This document shows positions 1 through 5,258 of a DNA stretch of 5,258 nucleotides, piece by piece (the first letter of the stretch is position 1; each line of letters begins with the position of its first letter). The notes under the pieces are model-generated. The model was not told the DNA's origin. It ran no database searches and saw only the letters and a program-made list of their open reading frames with translations. Location: NCBI GenBank assembly GCA_002327885.1, contig DCUS01000216.1:1-5258 (forward strand). Reading direction: 5' to 3'. The position numbers and the translations under genes are program-made. The stretch is from Syntrophaceae bacterium UBA2208. Lineage in GTDB: Bacteria; Desulfobacterota; BSN033; UBA1163.

Positions 1-71
1 TAGAAAAACTGATATGGTCAGAGGGCGGGAGAAAGAAAATTTTCTTCTGCTCTGGAACAGAATGGGGATAA
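1..71 (+). CDS. Probable C-terminal tail of an upstream gene (partial)
   Basis: The frame beginning at base 3 is open from the window edge and reads EKLIWSEGGRKKIFFCSGTEWG before a TAA stop at 69-71. The other two plus frames are less convincing: one has stops at 1-3 and 10-12, the other runs on into the glycosyltransferase gene. The stop lies 12 bases before the next ATG, and that gap holds a Shine-Dalgarno site, the usual spacing inside an operon. With only 22 residues no family can be named. The peptide could also be non-coding sequence that happens to be open. If real, the gene is the upstream operon partner of the glycosyltransferase. Confidence 0.4.
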   Translation, partial: EKLIWSEGGRKKIFFCSGTEWG

Positions 72-75
72 AATT

Positions 76-81
76 AAGGAG
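76..81 (+). promoter_or_regulatory. Shine-Dalgarno site for the glycosyltransferase
   Basis: AAGGAG lies only two bases before the ATG at 84. The match to the anti-SD is strong but the spacing is unusually short. No better in-frame start follows nearby, and the N-terminal strand KKAIIIPVY needs this start, so ATG 84 is kept. Confidence 0.6.
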
Positions 82-83
82 CC

Positions 84-1259
84 ATGAAAAAGGCGATTAT
101 CATTCCTGTTTATCTCAGATTAAAGAAACCGGATGAACTTCTCGATCTCGAGGGTGTTCGATTAACAATGAGGGCGATTCAAAGCCTCGGGATATTAGAA
201 GACCAGGATTTCACGCTTATTCTCCCCGTTTGCTTTGACCTGACGGATGGAGGCGGGGGGGGCCTTTTCAAAGAGATGGAAAGGGAGATGGACAGGCTTT
301 TCAGGAGAGAGGTAAAAAACCTCGGGTTGGGGAAGACATTGATTTTTTCCTCCCACCACCTGGATCCTTTAAGAAAATATTTAGAGCAAAAAGGGTTCAA
401 AACTTTTTGTTCTCTCATTGATCTGGCGGGGTTTTCAAAAATTCGCAACACAGGGCTTCTTCTCGCTCAGGCGCTCTCGATGGATGTGGTCCTCTTCATT
501 GATAATGATGAAGTGGTGGAAGATCCCCACTATTTAAAAATGGCTTGTGAGTATTTGAACCAGAGATGGAAAGGGAGGTGGGTGGTTGGAAAGGGTGGAT
601 TTTATGTCAACCCCGATGGGGCGATTCTTCTTCCCCCTCAGGGTCTCTGGTGGAGGTTTTTGTGGAACAAGACGAAATGGATGAACCAGGTCTGGGAAAC
701 GATCCTTTCTTCAAACGATCGGCTTGTCTCTTCCCCCGTTCTTCTGGGCGGGAATCTTATCCTCCTCCGGCAACTTTTCCAGAGCGTTCCCTTTGACCCT
801 TACATTCCGAGAGGAGAGGATACGGATTATCTCATTAACGCCAGCCAATTGGGGTACTGCCTCTTATTTGACAAACTCCTCCGTATTAAACACCTCCATC
901 CTGAAAGAACGAAGATTTATTTCCATGAAGAATTGAAGGGGGATATCGAGCGATTTATCTATGAGCGAGGGAAAATAAAAGGAGGTCTGGATATGAACCT
1001 TGACCCTTATCCCGGATATTTCCTGAAATGGACCCTCTATCCAAAGGTCATCCTGACCTCTCTATTTCTCAGTCTGGATTATATGGGGAAAAGGGATTGG
1101 AAGAGAGCAAAGGAGTGCATGATGAACATCGGCCTTGTTTTTCAGAAGAGGCGGGAGGGGTGGTTGGAATATTTAAGATTTAAAAAAGAGTGGGAAAAGG
1201 TGATGGAGAGGATTCAAAAAGAAGGAATGGGTGAGTTGTTAGAGAGTTGTTGGGGATAG
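84..1259 (+). CDS. GT-A fold (family 2-like) glycosyltransferase
   Basis: Probably transfers a sugar from a nucleotide-sugar donor to a cell-surface glycan or lipid acceptor at the cytoplasmic face of the membrane; substrates cannot be read from sequence. The start KKAIIIPVY (residues 2-10) is the first nucleotide-binding beta strand of GT-A enzymes. RNTGLLLAQ (121-129) precedes VVLFIDND, whose Asp140-Asn-Asp142 is the metal-binding DXD motif. GGN (222-224) and RGEDTDY (243-249) match the acceptor-side/ED motif with a likely catalytic acid, and KHLHPER (269-275) offers a histidine in the place of the third metal ligand. A hydrophobic, aromatic stretch around 310-333 may touch the membrane, followed by a basic helical tail. 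There is no signal peptide. The insert at about 52-118, with a run of five glycines (56-60), is longer than in ordinary family 2 enzymes. The upstream partial gene suggests an operon, perhaps a glycan cluster. The broad family is fairly sure; the role is not. Confidence 0.8.
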   Translation: MKKAIIIPVYLRLKKPDELLDLEGVRLTMRAIQSLGILEDQDFTLILPVCFDLTDGGGGGLFKEMEREMDRLFRREVKNLGLGKTLIFSSHHLDPLRKYLEQKGFKTFCSLIDLAGFSKIRNTGLLLAQALSMDVVLFIDNDEVVEDPHYLKMACEYLNQRWKGRWVVGKGGFYVNPDGAILLPPQGLWWRFLWNKTKWMNQVWETILSSNDRLVSSPVLLGGNLILLRQLFQSVPFDPYIPRGEDTDYLINASQLGYCLLFDKLLRIKHLHPERTKIYFHEELKGDIERFIYERGKIKGGLDMNLDPYPGYFLKWTLYPKVILTSLFLSLDYMGKRDWKRAKECMMNIGLVFQKRREGWLEYLRFKKEWEKVMERIQKEGMGELLESCWG

Positions 1260-1334
1260 GTTGAGAGAGATAAGATGGAGCGACTTTCCTTCCTGGTTCA
1301 TCGCAGGCTTATTATTAAGGAGGGCCAATGATGA

Positions 1335-1880
1335 TCATAACACCGCGATGATAAAATAGTAGGCCATGACCCCAGAGACAACTAATTTGAGGATACTCCC
1401 GAGGATCGACCCGATAAAAATGCCCCAACCCGCCTTCAGAGCCTGTTTCTCCTTTCTGGAAACCATCCATTCGACCAATACCGCGCCGATCAACGCACCG
1501 AGAAGCATGCCCAGGGGTGAAAGAAAGGCTCCGATGACCATTCCGACGATCGAACCATAGATCCCCCACTTCGACGCTCCATATTTCTTGGCCCCGATCA
1601 AGGGGATAAAATAATCCATGACTGTAATAGCGATCGTGATGATCAACATGAAAAGAATGAGCGTTGGAGTCAGCGGAGGTGAAAAATGGCGGAGGAGGGC
1701 AACCCAAAATAGCCCAATGAAGCTGAGCGTTGGGCCTGGAAGGATTGGCAGGATACTTCCGGCTAATCCGAGAAGAATGAAGAGGGAACCAATAACCAAT
1801 CCGATATAATAAAACAAGCGTTCTTCCTTTTGAGGACTCTGGGGATATCCATCATGGAAAGGATAATCTGGCCTTTTCAC
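1335..1880 (-). CDS. DUF456 family integral membrane protein
   Basis: A 181-residue protein of unknown function. After a short polar, proline-containing N-terminus (1-20) nearly all of it is hydrophobic: likely spans at about 22-44, 46-64, 72-94, 105-140 (glycine-rich, long enough for a re-entrant pair) and 151-180. Recognisable DUF456 signatures are GSILPILPGP (41-50) and the MDYFIPLIGAKKYGASKWG block (88-106), followed by the glycine-rich GSIVGMVIGAFLSPLGMLLG. The start is a GTG; there is no in-frame ATG near it and the Shine-Dalgarno match is weak (a GGGA close to the start), so it is probably translated by coupling with the GTPase gene, whose stop is 9 bases upstream. Family members are small membrane proteins without a known activity; pairing with a dynamin-like GTPase here hints at a membrane-related role, which is inference. 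The length is usual for the family and no damage is seen. Confidence 0.85.
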   Translation of the reverse strand: MKRPDYPFHDGYPQSPQKEERLFYYIGLVIGSLFILLGLAGSILPILPGPTLSFIGLFWVALLRHFSPPLTPTLILFMLIITIAITVMDYFIPLIGAKKYGASKWGIYGSIVGMVIGAFLSPLGMLLGALIGAVLVEWMVSRKEKQALKAGWGIFIGSILGSILKLVVSGVMAYYFIIAVL

Positions 1881-1889
1881 GTCCCGGTC

Positions 1890-3617
1890 TTATTTCTCTT
1901 CCAATATCCCTTTCAATCGAGTCATCTCTTGAAGAAGAGATTGGAGGTCGGTCTGACACTTGGTGATTCTTTCCCGTTCGGAGCGAATAAAACGAGTATA
2001 GGGAGCGATGGCTTCATGAATGTGCTGCAAACTTCGGGTGATTTCTTTTTCAAAGTGGGTCTGTAACGAATGGATGAGTTGTTTGCGAACGGAGGCGATC
2101 TTGTCCAGCAATTTGGTTTTTCCCTGCCGACGTCGGGCAGGAATGATGAAAAAACCTAATACCGCCATAAAGCTGGCCATGATGATTCCTGTCACGTCGG
2201 CGGCTGCGGTGGTGGCCAGAGTGGTAACGATCGTCCCCAGTCCTACAGCGCTTACTCCGAGGGCGGCTGAGGCGGCGACGGCTGTCTGGGCGCTTTCTGC
2301 TATGGTCCTGGCCTCTCGGGTCCTGTCATAAGTTTCAACCACCCGCCGTGTTTCACGAAGGATCGTATCGATAAGACTTTGGCGGTCTCGATAAAAACTA
2401 TCCATTCCAATATCTCCCAGAATAGAACCCTGATGCTCACGGTTCCTATCGGCCAGATGTTTTATGACTGCCTGCCACTGTCTTAGATTTGAATCCACCA
2501 GCCAGTGGATGATCTCCCCGACCTTTGCTTCAACGCGTTGAGGGATGTCGGAGACCACCTGTCGTTCAAATTCCTGTTGAATACGGGTTTTGGAGAGGAG
2601 ATCAAAAACACGTCCTAATCGGAACATCTCATCAAAAAAGCCCTGGCCCCGCCTTTCCATTTCAAAAAGGAGATTTTCAATTTCTGCCATTCGGGAGGTA
2701 AAATGGTGTTGCATATCTTCTTTGTATAGGTTGAGCTGCTTTTCCACATCATCGAGGAGGTTGAAATCGATTTTGAGAGACTGAAACCGGGAGGAGATCT
2801 TCTCCAGGTATTTTTCAGCCAAACAGCTTCCAATTCCGAGGGGATTAAGGAGTTTGAGGCCAAACCGGTTTCCCTGATCCAGAGTGCGATGGATGTACTG
2901 TTCAAGCGACCCAAAACAACTTTTCTCCCAGAGATCGTCTTCCCCCTGTTTTGCCCGCAGGGCATCCCGGGCGCTTACCGAAAAAATGGTCGGCGTATCC
3001 CCCAGGAGGAGGCGGGCGTTTTCCAGGATAAAGGCTTCAATCTGACTTTTCTCCTCCTCATTTTTTAAAATATCGATCTTATTTACCACGAAAACCACTT
3101 TTTTTCCCCATTCCCGGATGTGTTTCAGAAATATCCGCTCGCTTTCCGTAAAGGGGCGATCGGCCGAAGTGATGAATAGAACCAGATCAGAGCGGGGGAC
3201 AAATCGGGAGGTAATGATTTCATGTTCACGGATGACAGCATTGGTGCCCGGTGTATCCATGATGCTAAGGTCAGAGAGGAATTCGACCGGAAAGGAAAGA
3301 AGAATATGTTGCTCACTCACCATCTTTCGTTCCGGCTTTTCTCCAAAGCGAATTGTAAAAATTTTCGTGGTGGTGGGGGTCACTCCTTCCTCCAAAAGTC
3401 TTTGGCCGAGGAGAGCATTGATCACGGCACTTTTCCCGGCATTAAACTCACCCACGACCACGATGAGAAAGAGTTCATCAAGCTGTTGGATGGACTGTTG
3501 AAGAGCCTCCTGATCTTCCCGTTCGATCCCAAGGCGCCCCAATGCCAATTGGAGATCATTCATGATCTTGCGTTCATCTCGGAGCAGTTCTTCTTGTTTT
3601 GGGTTCAATAGGCGCAT
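1890..3617 (-). CDS. Bacterial dynamin-like GTPase (Dynamin_N family)
   Basis: A large GTPase of 575 residues, expected to bind and remodel membranes in a GTP-dependent manner. A helical N-terminus (1-48) leads into a complete G domain: P-loop GEFNAGKS (56-63), G2 threonines in TPTTT (80-84), G3 DTPG (121-124), G4 NKID (179-182), and G5-like SVSAR (213-217). From about 260 to 440 the protein is mostly charged helices, fitting a dynamin stalk. Residues 445-492 are an Ala/Gly/Val-rich hydrophobic stretch ending in IIPARRRQGK, which resembles the membrane-inserting paddle of bacterial dynamin-like proteins. A C-terminal helical arm (500-575) probably folds back on the stalk. ATG 3617 has a Shine-Dalgarno site (AGGA) 8 bases upstream, just behind a strong promoter. 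Bacterial relatives often occur as tandem pairs; here there is one copy, followed by a DUF456 membrane gene. All GTPase motifs are intact. The family is secure; the cellular task (envelope maintenance, stress, defence) is unknown. Confidence 0.88.
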   Translation of the reverse strand: MRLLNPKQEELLRDERKIMNDLQLALGRLGIEREDQEALQQSIQQLDELFLIVVVGEFNAGKSAVINALLGQRLLEEGVTPTTTKIFTIRFGEKPERKMVSEQHILLSFPVEFLSDLSIMDTPGTNAVIREHEIITSRFVPRSDLVLFITSADRPFTESERIFLKHIREWGKKVVFVVNKIDILKNEEEKSQIEAFILENARLLLGDTPTIFSVSARDALRAKQGEDDLWEKSCFGSLEQYIHRTLDQGNRFGLKLLNPLGIGSCLAEKYLEKISSRFQSLKIDFNLLDDVEKQLNLYKEDMQHHFTSRMAEIENLLFEMERRGQGFFDEMFRLGRVFDLLSKTRIQQEFERQVVSDIPQRVEAKVGEIIHWLVDSNLRQWQAVIKHLADRNREHQGSILGDIGMDSFYRDRQSLIDTILRETRRVVETYDRTREARTIAESAQTAVAASAALGVSAVGLGTIVTTLATTAAADVTGIIMASFMAVLGFFIIPARRRQGKTKLLDKIASVRKQLIHSLQTHFEKEITRSLQHIHEAIAPYTRFIRSERERITKCQTDLQSLLQEMTRLKGILEEK

Positions 3618-3622
3618 GGTTT

Positions 3623-3630
3623 CTTTCCTC
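3623..3630 (-). promoter_or_regulatory. Shine-Dalgarno site of the dynamin-like GTPase
   Basis: On the minus strand the sequence is GAGGAAAG, with its AGGA core 8 bases from the ATG at 3617-3615. It coincides with the predicted transcript 5' end and confirms the start. Confidence 0.75.
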
Positions 3631-3636
3631 AGCCGG

Positions 3637-3666
3637 ATTATAGCATTCCTTCTACAAAGGGGTCAA
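3637..3666 (-). promoter_or_regulatory. Sigma-70 type promoter for the GTPase-DUF456 unit
   Basis: Read on the minus strand: -35 TTGACC (3666-3661), an 18-base spacer, then -10 TATAAT (3642-3637) preceded by TGC, giving an extended -10 element. This is one mismatch from full consensus in the two hexamers. Transcription should begin near 3630, leaving a leader of about 13 bases that starts at the Shine-Dalgarno site. It lies in the 105-base gap between the HAD and GTPase genes, so the GTPase need not depend on readthrough from hemD. I see no clear operator in the gap. Confidence 0.75.
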
Positions 3667-3722
3667 CGTGATGCCCTAAAGAGGTGACGGACTCCGGAAC
3701 AACCGTTTTTTCCCCTTCCATC

Positions 3723-4349
3723 TCACTGCAGTTTTTTGTTTAATTCTTCTTTGAGTTGGTCAGAAGAAATAAAATGAATTCCGTGCATGCCGAGGGAGGC
3801 GGCCACGTCAACATATTCTTTTATATCGTCGATAAAAATTATCTTTTCGGGTTCGACCGATGCCCACTTCATGGCCGCCTGAAAGATTTCGACAGCAGGT
3901 TTCTTAAATCCCACCTCGTAGGACAAAATCCATTGATCAAAGATCTGAATGACGGGGAATTTTGAGAGGATATAGTTAAAGTGGAGAGGGTCGGTGTTAG
4001 AGAGAAGGCCGAGTCTTCTCTTTTCTTTTAAAGCGAGAATGATCTTGGAGACCCCCCGGTCTTCGACAAAGATGTCGCTCCAGAGAGGGATAAATTCGTC
4101 AAAGGGAATTGAAAGATCAAGGGTTTTTTGAATAGATTGAAAAAAATCCGGGGGGGACATCTTTCCTATATCCAAGTCATTGATGGCCCCTTTTTGAAGG
4201 TCGAAGAGAAAAGAAAATATCTTTTGTGAATCTTGGAATTCCTTATTCCGAGTAAATTGATAAAGTTTCTCTGCAATTTGATAATGGTTAAAGGGGAGAA
4301 TGACATTGCCGAGATCAAAGAGGATGACCTCAGTCGGAGAGTGGATCAT
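3723..4349 (-). CDS. HAD-superfamily hydrolase, YihX-like phosphatase
   Basis: Probably a cytosolic Mg-dependent phosphatase acting on a small phosphorylated metabolite; the closest family style is YihX, a sugar-phosphate phosphatase. The motifs are in order: motif I FDLGNV with nucleophile Asp12, motif II LLSNT with Ser117, motif III FKKP with Lys149 or Lys150, and motif IV IIFIDDIKEYV with acidic Asp174-Asp175. Residues 16-90 form the helical C1-type cap. The second Asp of the usual DxD motif I is Gly14, which is normal for YihX-like proteins (DLGN) but unusual for the superfamily as a whole. Length (208) is typical. The ATG overlaps the end of hemD by 20 bases and has an AGGAGG 8 bases upstream, so the two are probably cotranscribed and coupled. 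A direct link to tetrapyrrole synthesis is not implied by sequence. The substrate is unknown. Confidence 0.85.
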   Translation of the reverse strand: MIHSPTEVILFDLGNVILPFNHYQIAEKLYQFTRNKEFQDSQKIFSFLFDLQKGAINDLDIGKMSPPDFFQSIQKTLDLSIPFDEFIPLWSDIFVEDRGVSKIILALKEKRRLGLLSNTDPLHFNYILSKFPVIQIFDQWILSYEVGFKKPAVEIFQAAMKWASVEPEKIIFIDDIKEYVDVAASLGMHGIHFISSDQLKEELNKKLQ

Positions 4350-5229
4350 TTCCTTCTCCTCCTCTCCTGCAACTTTTCCCCTTTGGGAGAGGGGAGGAGA
4401 GAGTGGAAAAATATTCGGCGATGGCCCGGGTCAGGCCGGGAATGGTGTATTGTTTGGGCTGAATCTGGACTTTCATTCCCCAATCCCTTGCTGTTTTGGC
4501 CGTCACCGGTCCAATGCAGGCAATGACCATGCCTTTTAACCATTTTTTAATATTTTCCTTTTTAAGGAGGTCAACAAAATGATTCACCGTCGACGAGGAA
4601 GTAAAAGTGATCACATCGATTTTTCCATCTGCCAAAAGTTGCCTCAATCTTTTCGATCCTCCCTTCGGTTTGACGGTTCGATAGACCGCTACCACATCGA
4701 CCTTCGCTCCCATTTTTCTTAACCCCTTTGGGAGAATATCCCGTGCCTTTTGAGCCCGGGCCAGAAGGATCCGATTCCCTTTGATAAATTTTTTTTGAAA
4801 TCCATCGAGGATGGACTCAGCGATAAACTCTTTGGGCAAGTAATCAACGGATATTTTCTTTTTCCCTAATTGTTTCGCTGTGGCAGGTCCGATGGCGCAC
4901 ACTTTCATGGAGGAGGGCAGACCAACCTTTCCTTTCTCTTTTAACCTTTCCCAGAAAAAATGAACTCCATTGGCGCTGGTGAAGATCAGCCAATCATAAG
5001 ATCTCAACTGAAGGAGGACCCGGTCAAGTTCCTTCCAACGGAGGGGGGGGGCGATCTCAATGGTGGGAAGTTCGATCACTTCTGCCCCCATTTTTTTTAG
5101 CAAGGCCGCAAATTCACCCGATTGCTCACGGGCCCGGGTGATCAAAATTCTTTTCCCCCTCGCCCCTCCCTCTCCCCTGTGGGACGGTGTCGTGATCGCA
5201 AGAAAGGGGGAGATGCAGTCAGGTTCCAA
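4330..5229 (-). CDS. hemD: Uroporphyrinogen-III synthase (HemD)
   Basis: Closes and rearranges linear hydroxymethylbilane to uroporphyrinogen III, the branch point to heme, siroheme and cobalamin, in the cytosol. Numbered from TTG 5229, the domain starts at GKRILITRAREQ (25-36). Then come the first-lobe strands with DWLIFTSANGVHFF (79-92) and CAIGPATAKQL (111-121), the second lobe with GNRILLARAQKARDIL (151-166) and VAVYRT (180-185, the family's common Tyr), ITFTSSSTV (207-215), IACIGPVTAKTA (236-247) and IPGLTRAIAEYF (263-274), where the protein normally ends. Residues 275-299 are a repeat-encoded extension. The start is uncertain: there is no ATG or GTG in frame, TTG 5229 lacks a Shine-Dalgarno site, and the frame stays open to the right edge (NIKDPHSKF precedes it). 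The enzyme may therefore begin outside the window or be the C-terminal part of a CobA-HemD fusion, a known arrangement. It overlaps the downstream HAD gene. Family assignment is firm. Confidence 0.9.
   Translation of the reverse strand: MEPDCISPFLAITTPSHRGEGGARGKRILITRAREQSGEFAALLKKMGAEVIELPTIEIAPPLRWKELDRVLLQLRSYDWLIFTSANGVHFFWERLKEKGKVGLPSSMKVCAIGPATAKQLGKKKISVDYLPKEFIAESILDGFQKKFIKGNRILLARAQKARDILPKGLRKMGAKVDVVAVYRTVKPKGGSKRLRQLLADGKIDVITFTSSSTVNHFVDLLKKENIKKWLKGMVIACIGPVTAKTARDWGMKVQIQPKQYTIPGLTRAIAEYFSTLSSPLPKGKSCRRGGEGNDPLSD
4356..4399. repeat. Palindromic repeat copy 1, at the hemD 3' end
   Basis: An imperfect inverted repeat: CTCCTCCTCTCC at 4356-4367 pairs with GGAGAGGGGAGGAG at 4386-4399 (7 bp, a 2-base bulge, then 5 bp) around an 18-base loop. 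Its core TCCCCTTTGGGA (4377-4388) matches the core at 5173-5184 with one difference. In the hemD frame it encodes the low-complexity tail after the natural end of the domain. The style resembles the short dispersed C/G-rich palindromes found in many environmental bacterial genomes. That it is dispersed elsewhere in this genome is inferred, not seen. Confidence 0.6.
4358..4363 (-). promoter_or_regulatory. Shine-Dalgarno site of the HAD gene, inside a repeat arm
   Basis: AGGAGG on the minus strand sits 8 bases before the ATG at 4349. It lies within the last codons of hemD and within the downstream arm of the palindromic repeat, so it would be paired if the hairpin forms in mRNA and freed when ribosomes finishing hemD open it. 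Confidence 0.7.
5151..5213. repeat. Palindromic repeat copy 2 (degenerate), at the hemD 5' end
   Basis: A C-rich block followed by G-rich sequence, with TCTCCCC (5171-5177) able to pair with GGGGAGA (5207-5213). The core TCCCCTGTGGGA (5173-5184) differs by one base from the core of copy 1. In the hemD frame it gives the residues TPSHRGEGGARG just before the first beta strand. The core is read in a different frame from copy 1, so the likeness is at DNA level, not a shared protein motif. Confidence 0.5.
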
Positions 5230-5258
5230 AAATTTAGAATGCGGGTCTTTTATATTAT

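Noticed and set aside
566..936. Two plus-strand open frames inside the glycosyltransferase (76 and 70 residues)
   Set aside because: Both lie wholly within the glycosyltransferase coding region, which carries the recognisable motifs; they show no family features.
1260..1334. Search for a shared terminator between the converging glycosyltransferase and DUF456 genes
   Set aside because: Only weak pairing (CTTA/TAAG around 1309-1320) and no U tract in either direction; no terminator can be supported.
1315..1707. A 130-residue minus-strand open frame overlapping the DUF456 gene
   Set aside because: It is in another frame of the DUF456 gene, has a proline/histidine-rich composition without domain features, and the overlapped gene has clear family motifs and membrane spans.
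2020..2331. A 103-residue plus-strand open frame opposite the GTPase C-terminal part
   Set aside because: Its alanine/valine-rich content is the complement of the GTPase's hydrophobic stretch; it has no convincing start site or family.
3687..3711. Terminator-like ACGG/CCGT hairpin followed by six Ts on the plus strand
   Set aside because: The stem is only 4 bp with a 12-base loop, and the T run is on the plus strand where no gene ends; for the HAD gene on the minus strand there is no U tract.

Overview
The window looks like a piece of a bacterial chromosome with compact genes, roughly balanced base composition by eye, GTG/TTG starts alongside ATG, and purine-rich Shine-Dalgarno sites. A uroporphyrinogen-III synthase with the GKRILITRAREQ-type beginning, a bacterial dynamin-like GTPase and G/C-run palindromic repeats together suggest a Desulfobacterota/Nitrospirota-like Gram-negative lineage. 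That placement is an inference from style, not a firm assignment. I see no phage, transposase, CRISPR or RNA genes.

Layout. The left quarter is plus strand: a probable tail of an upstream gene (1-71), then a 391-residue GT-A type glycosyltransferase (84-1259) whose ribosome binding site starts only a few bases after that tail. The other four genes are all on the minus strand and converge on the glycosyltransferase. In transcription order they are uroporphyrinogen-III synthase hemD (5229 or further right, to 4330), a YihX-like HAD phosphatase (4349-3723, overlapping hemD by 20 bases), a 575-residue dynamin-like GTPase (3617-1890), and a DUF456 multi-span membrane protein (1880-1335).

Transcription units. 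hemD and the HAD gene are overlapping and probably translationally coupled. The GTPase and DUF456 form a second unit, separated by only 9 bases and preceded by a near-consensus extended -10 sigma-70 promoter (3637-3666), which predicts a leader of about 13 bases starting at the Shine-Dalgarno site.

Most notable points. (1) The GTPase/DUF456 pair has its own promoter and may be a small membrane-acting module. (2) Two copies of a short palindromic repeat sit exactly at the two ends of the HemD domain. They share a 12-base core with one mismatch and are read in different frames. One lengthens the HemD C-terminus and supplies the Shine-Dalgarno site of the HAD gene inside a hairpin arm. (3) hemD has no ATG/GTG start in the window and its frame is open to the right edge. 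Nothing here is clearly a wholly new system. The GTPase/DUF456 pair is the best candidate for follow-up.
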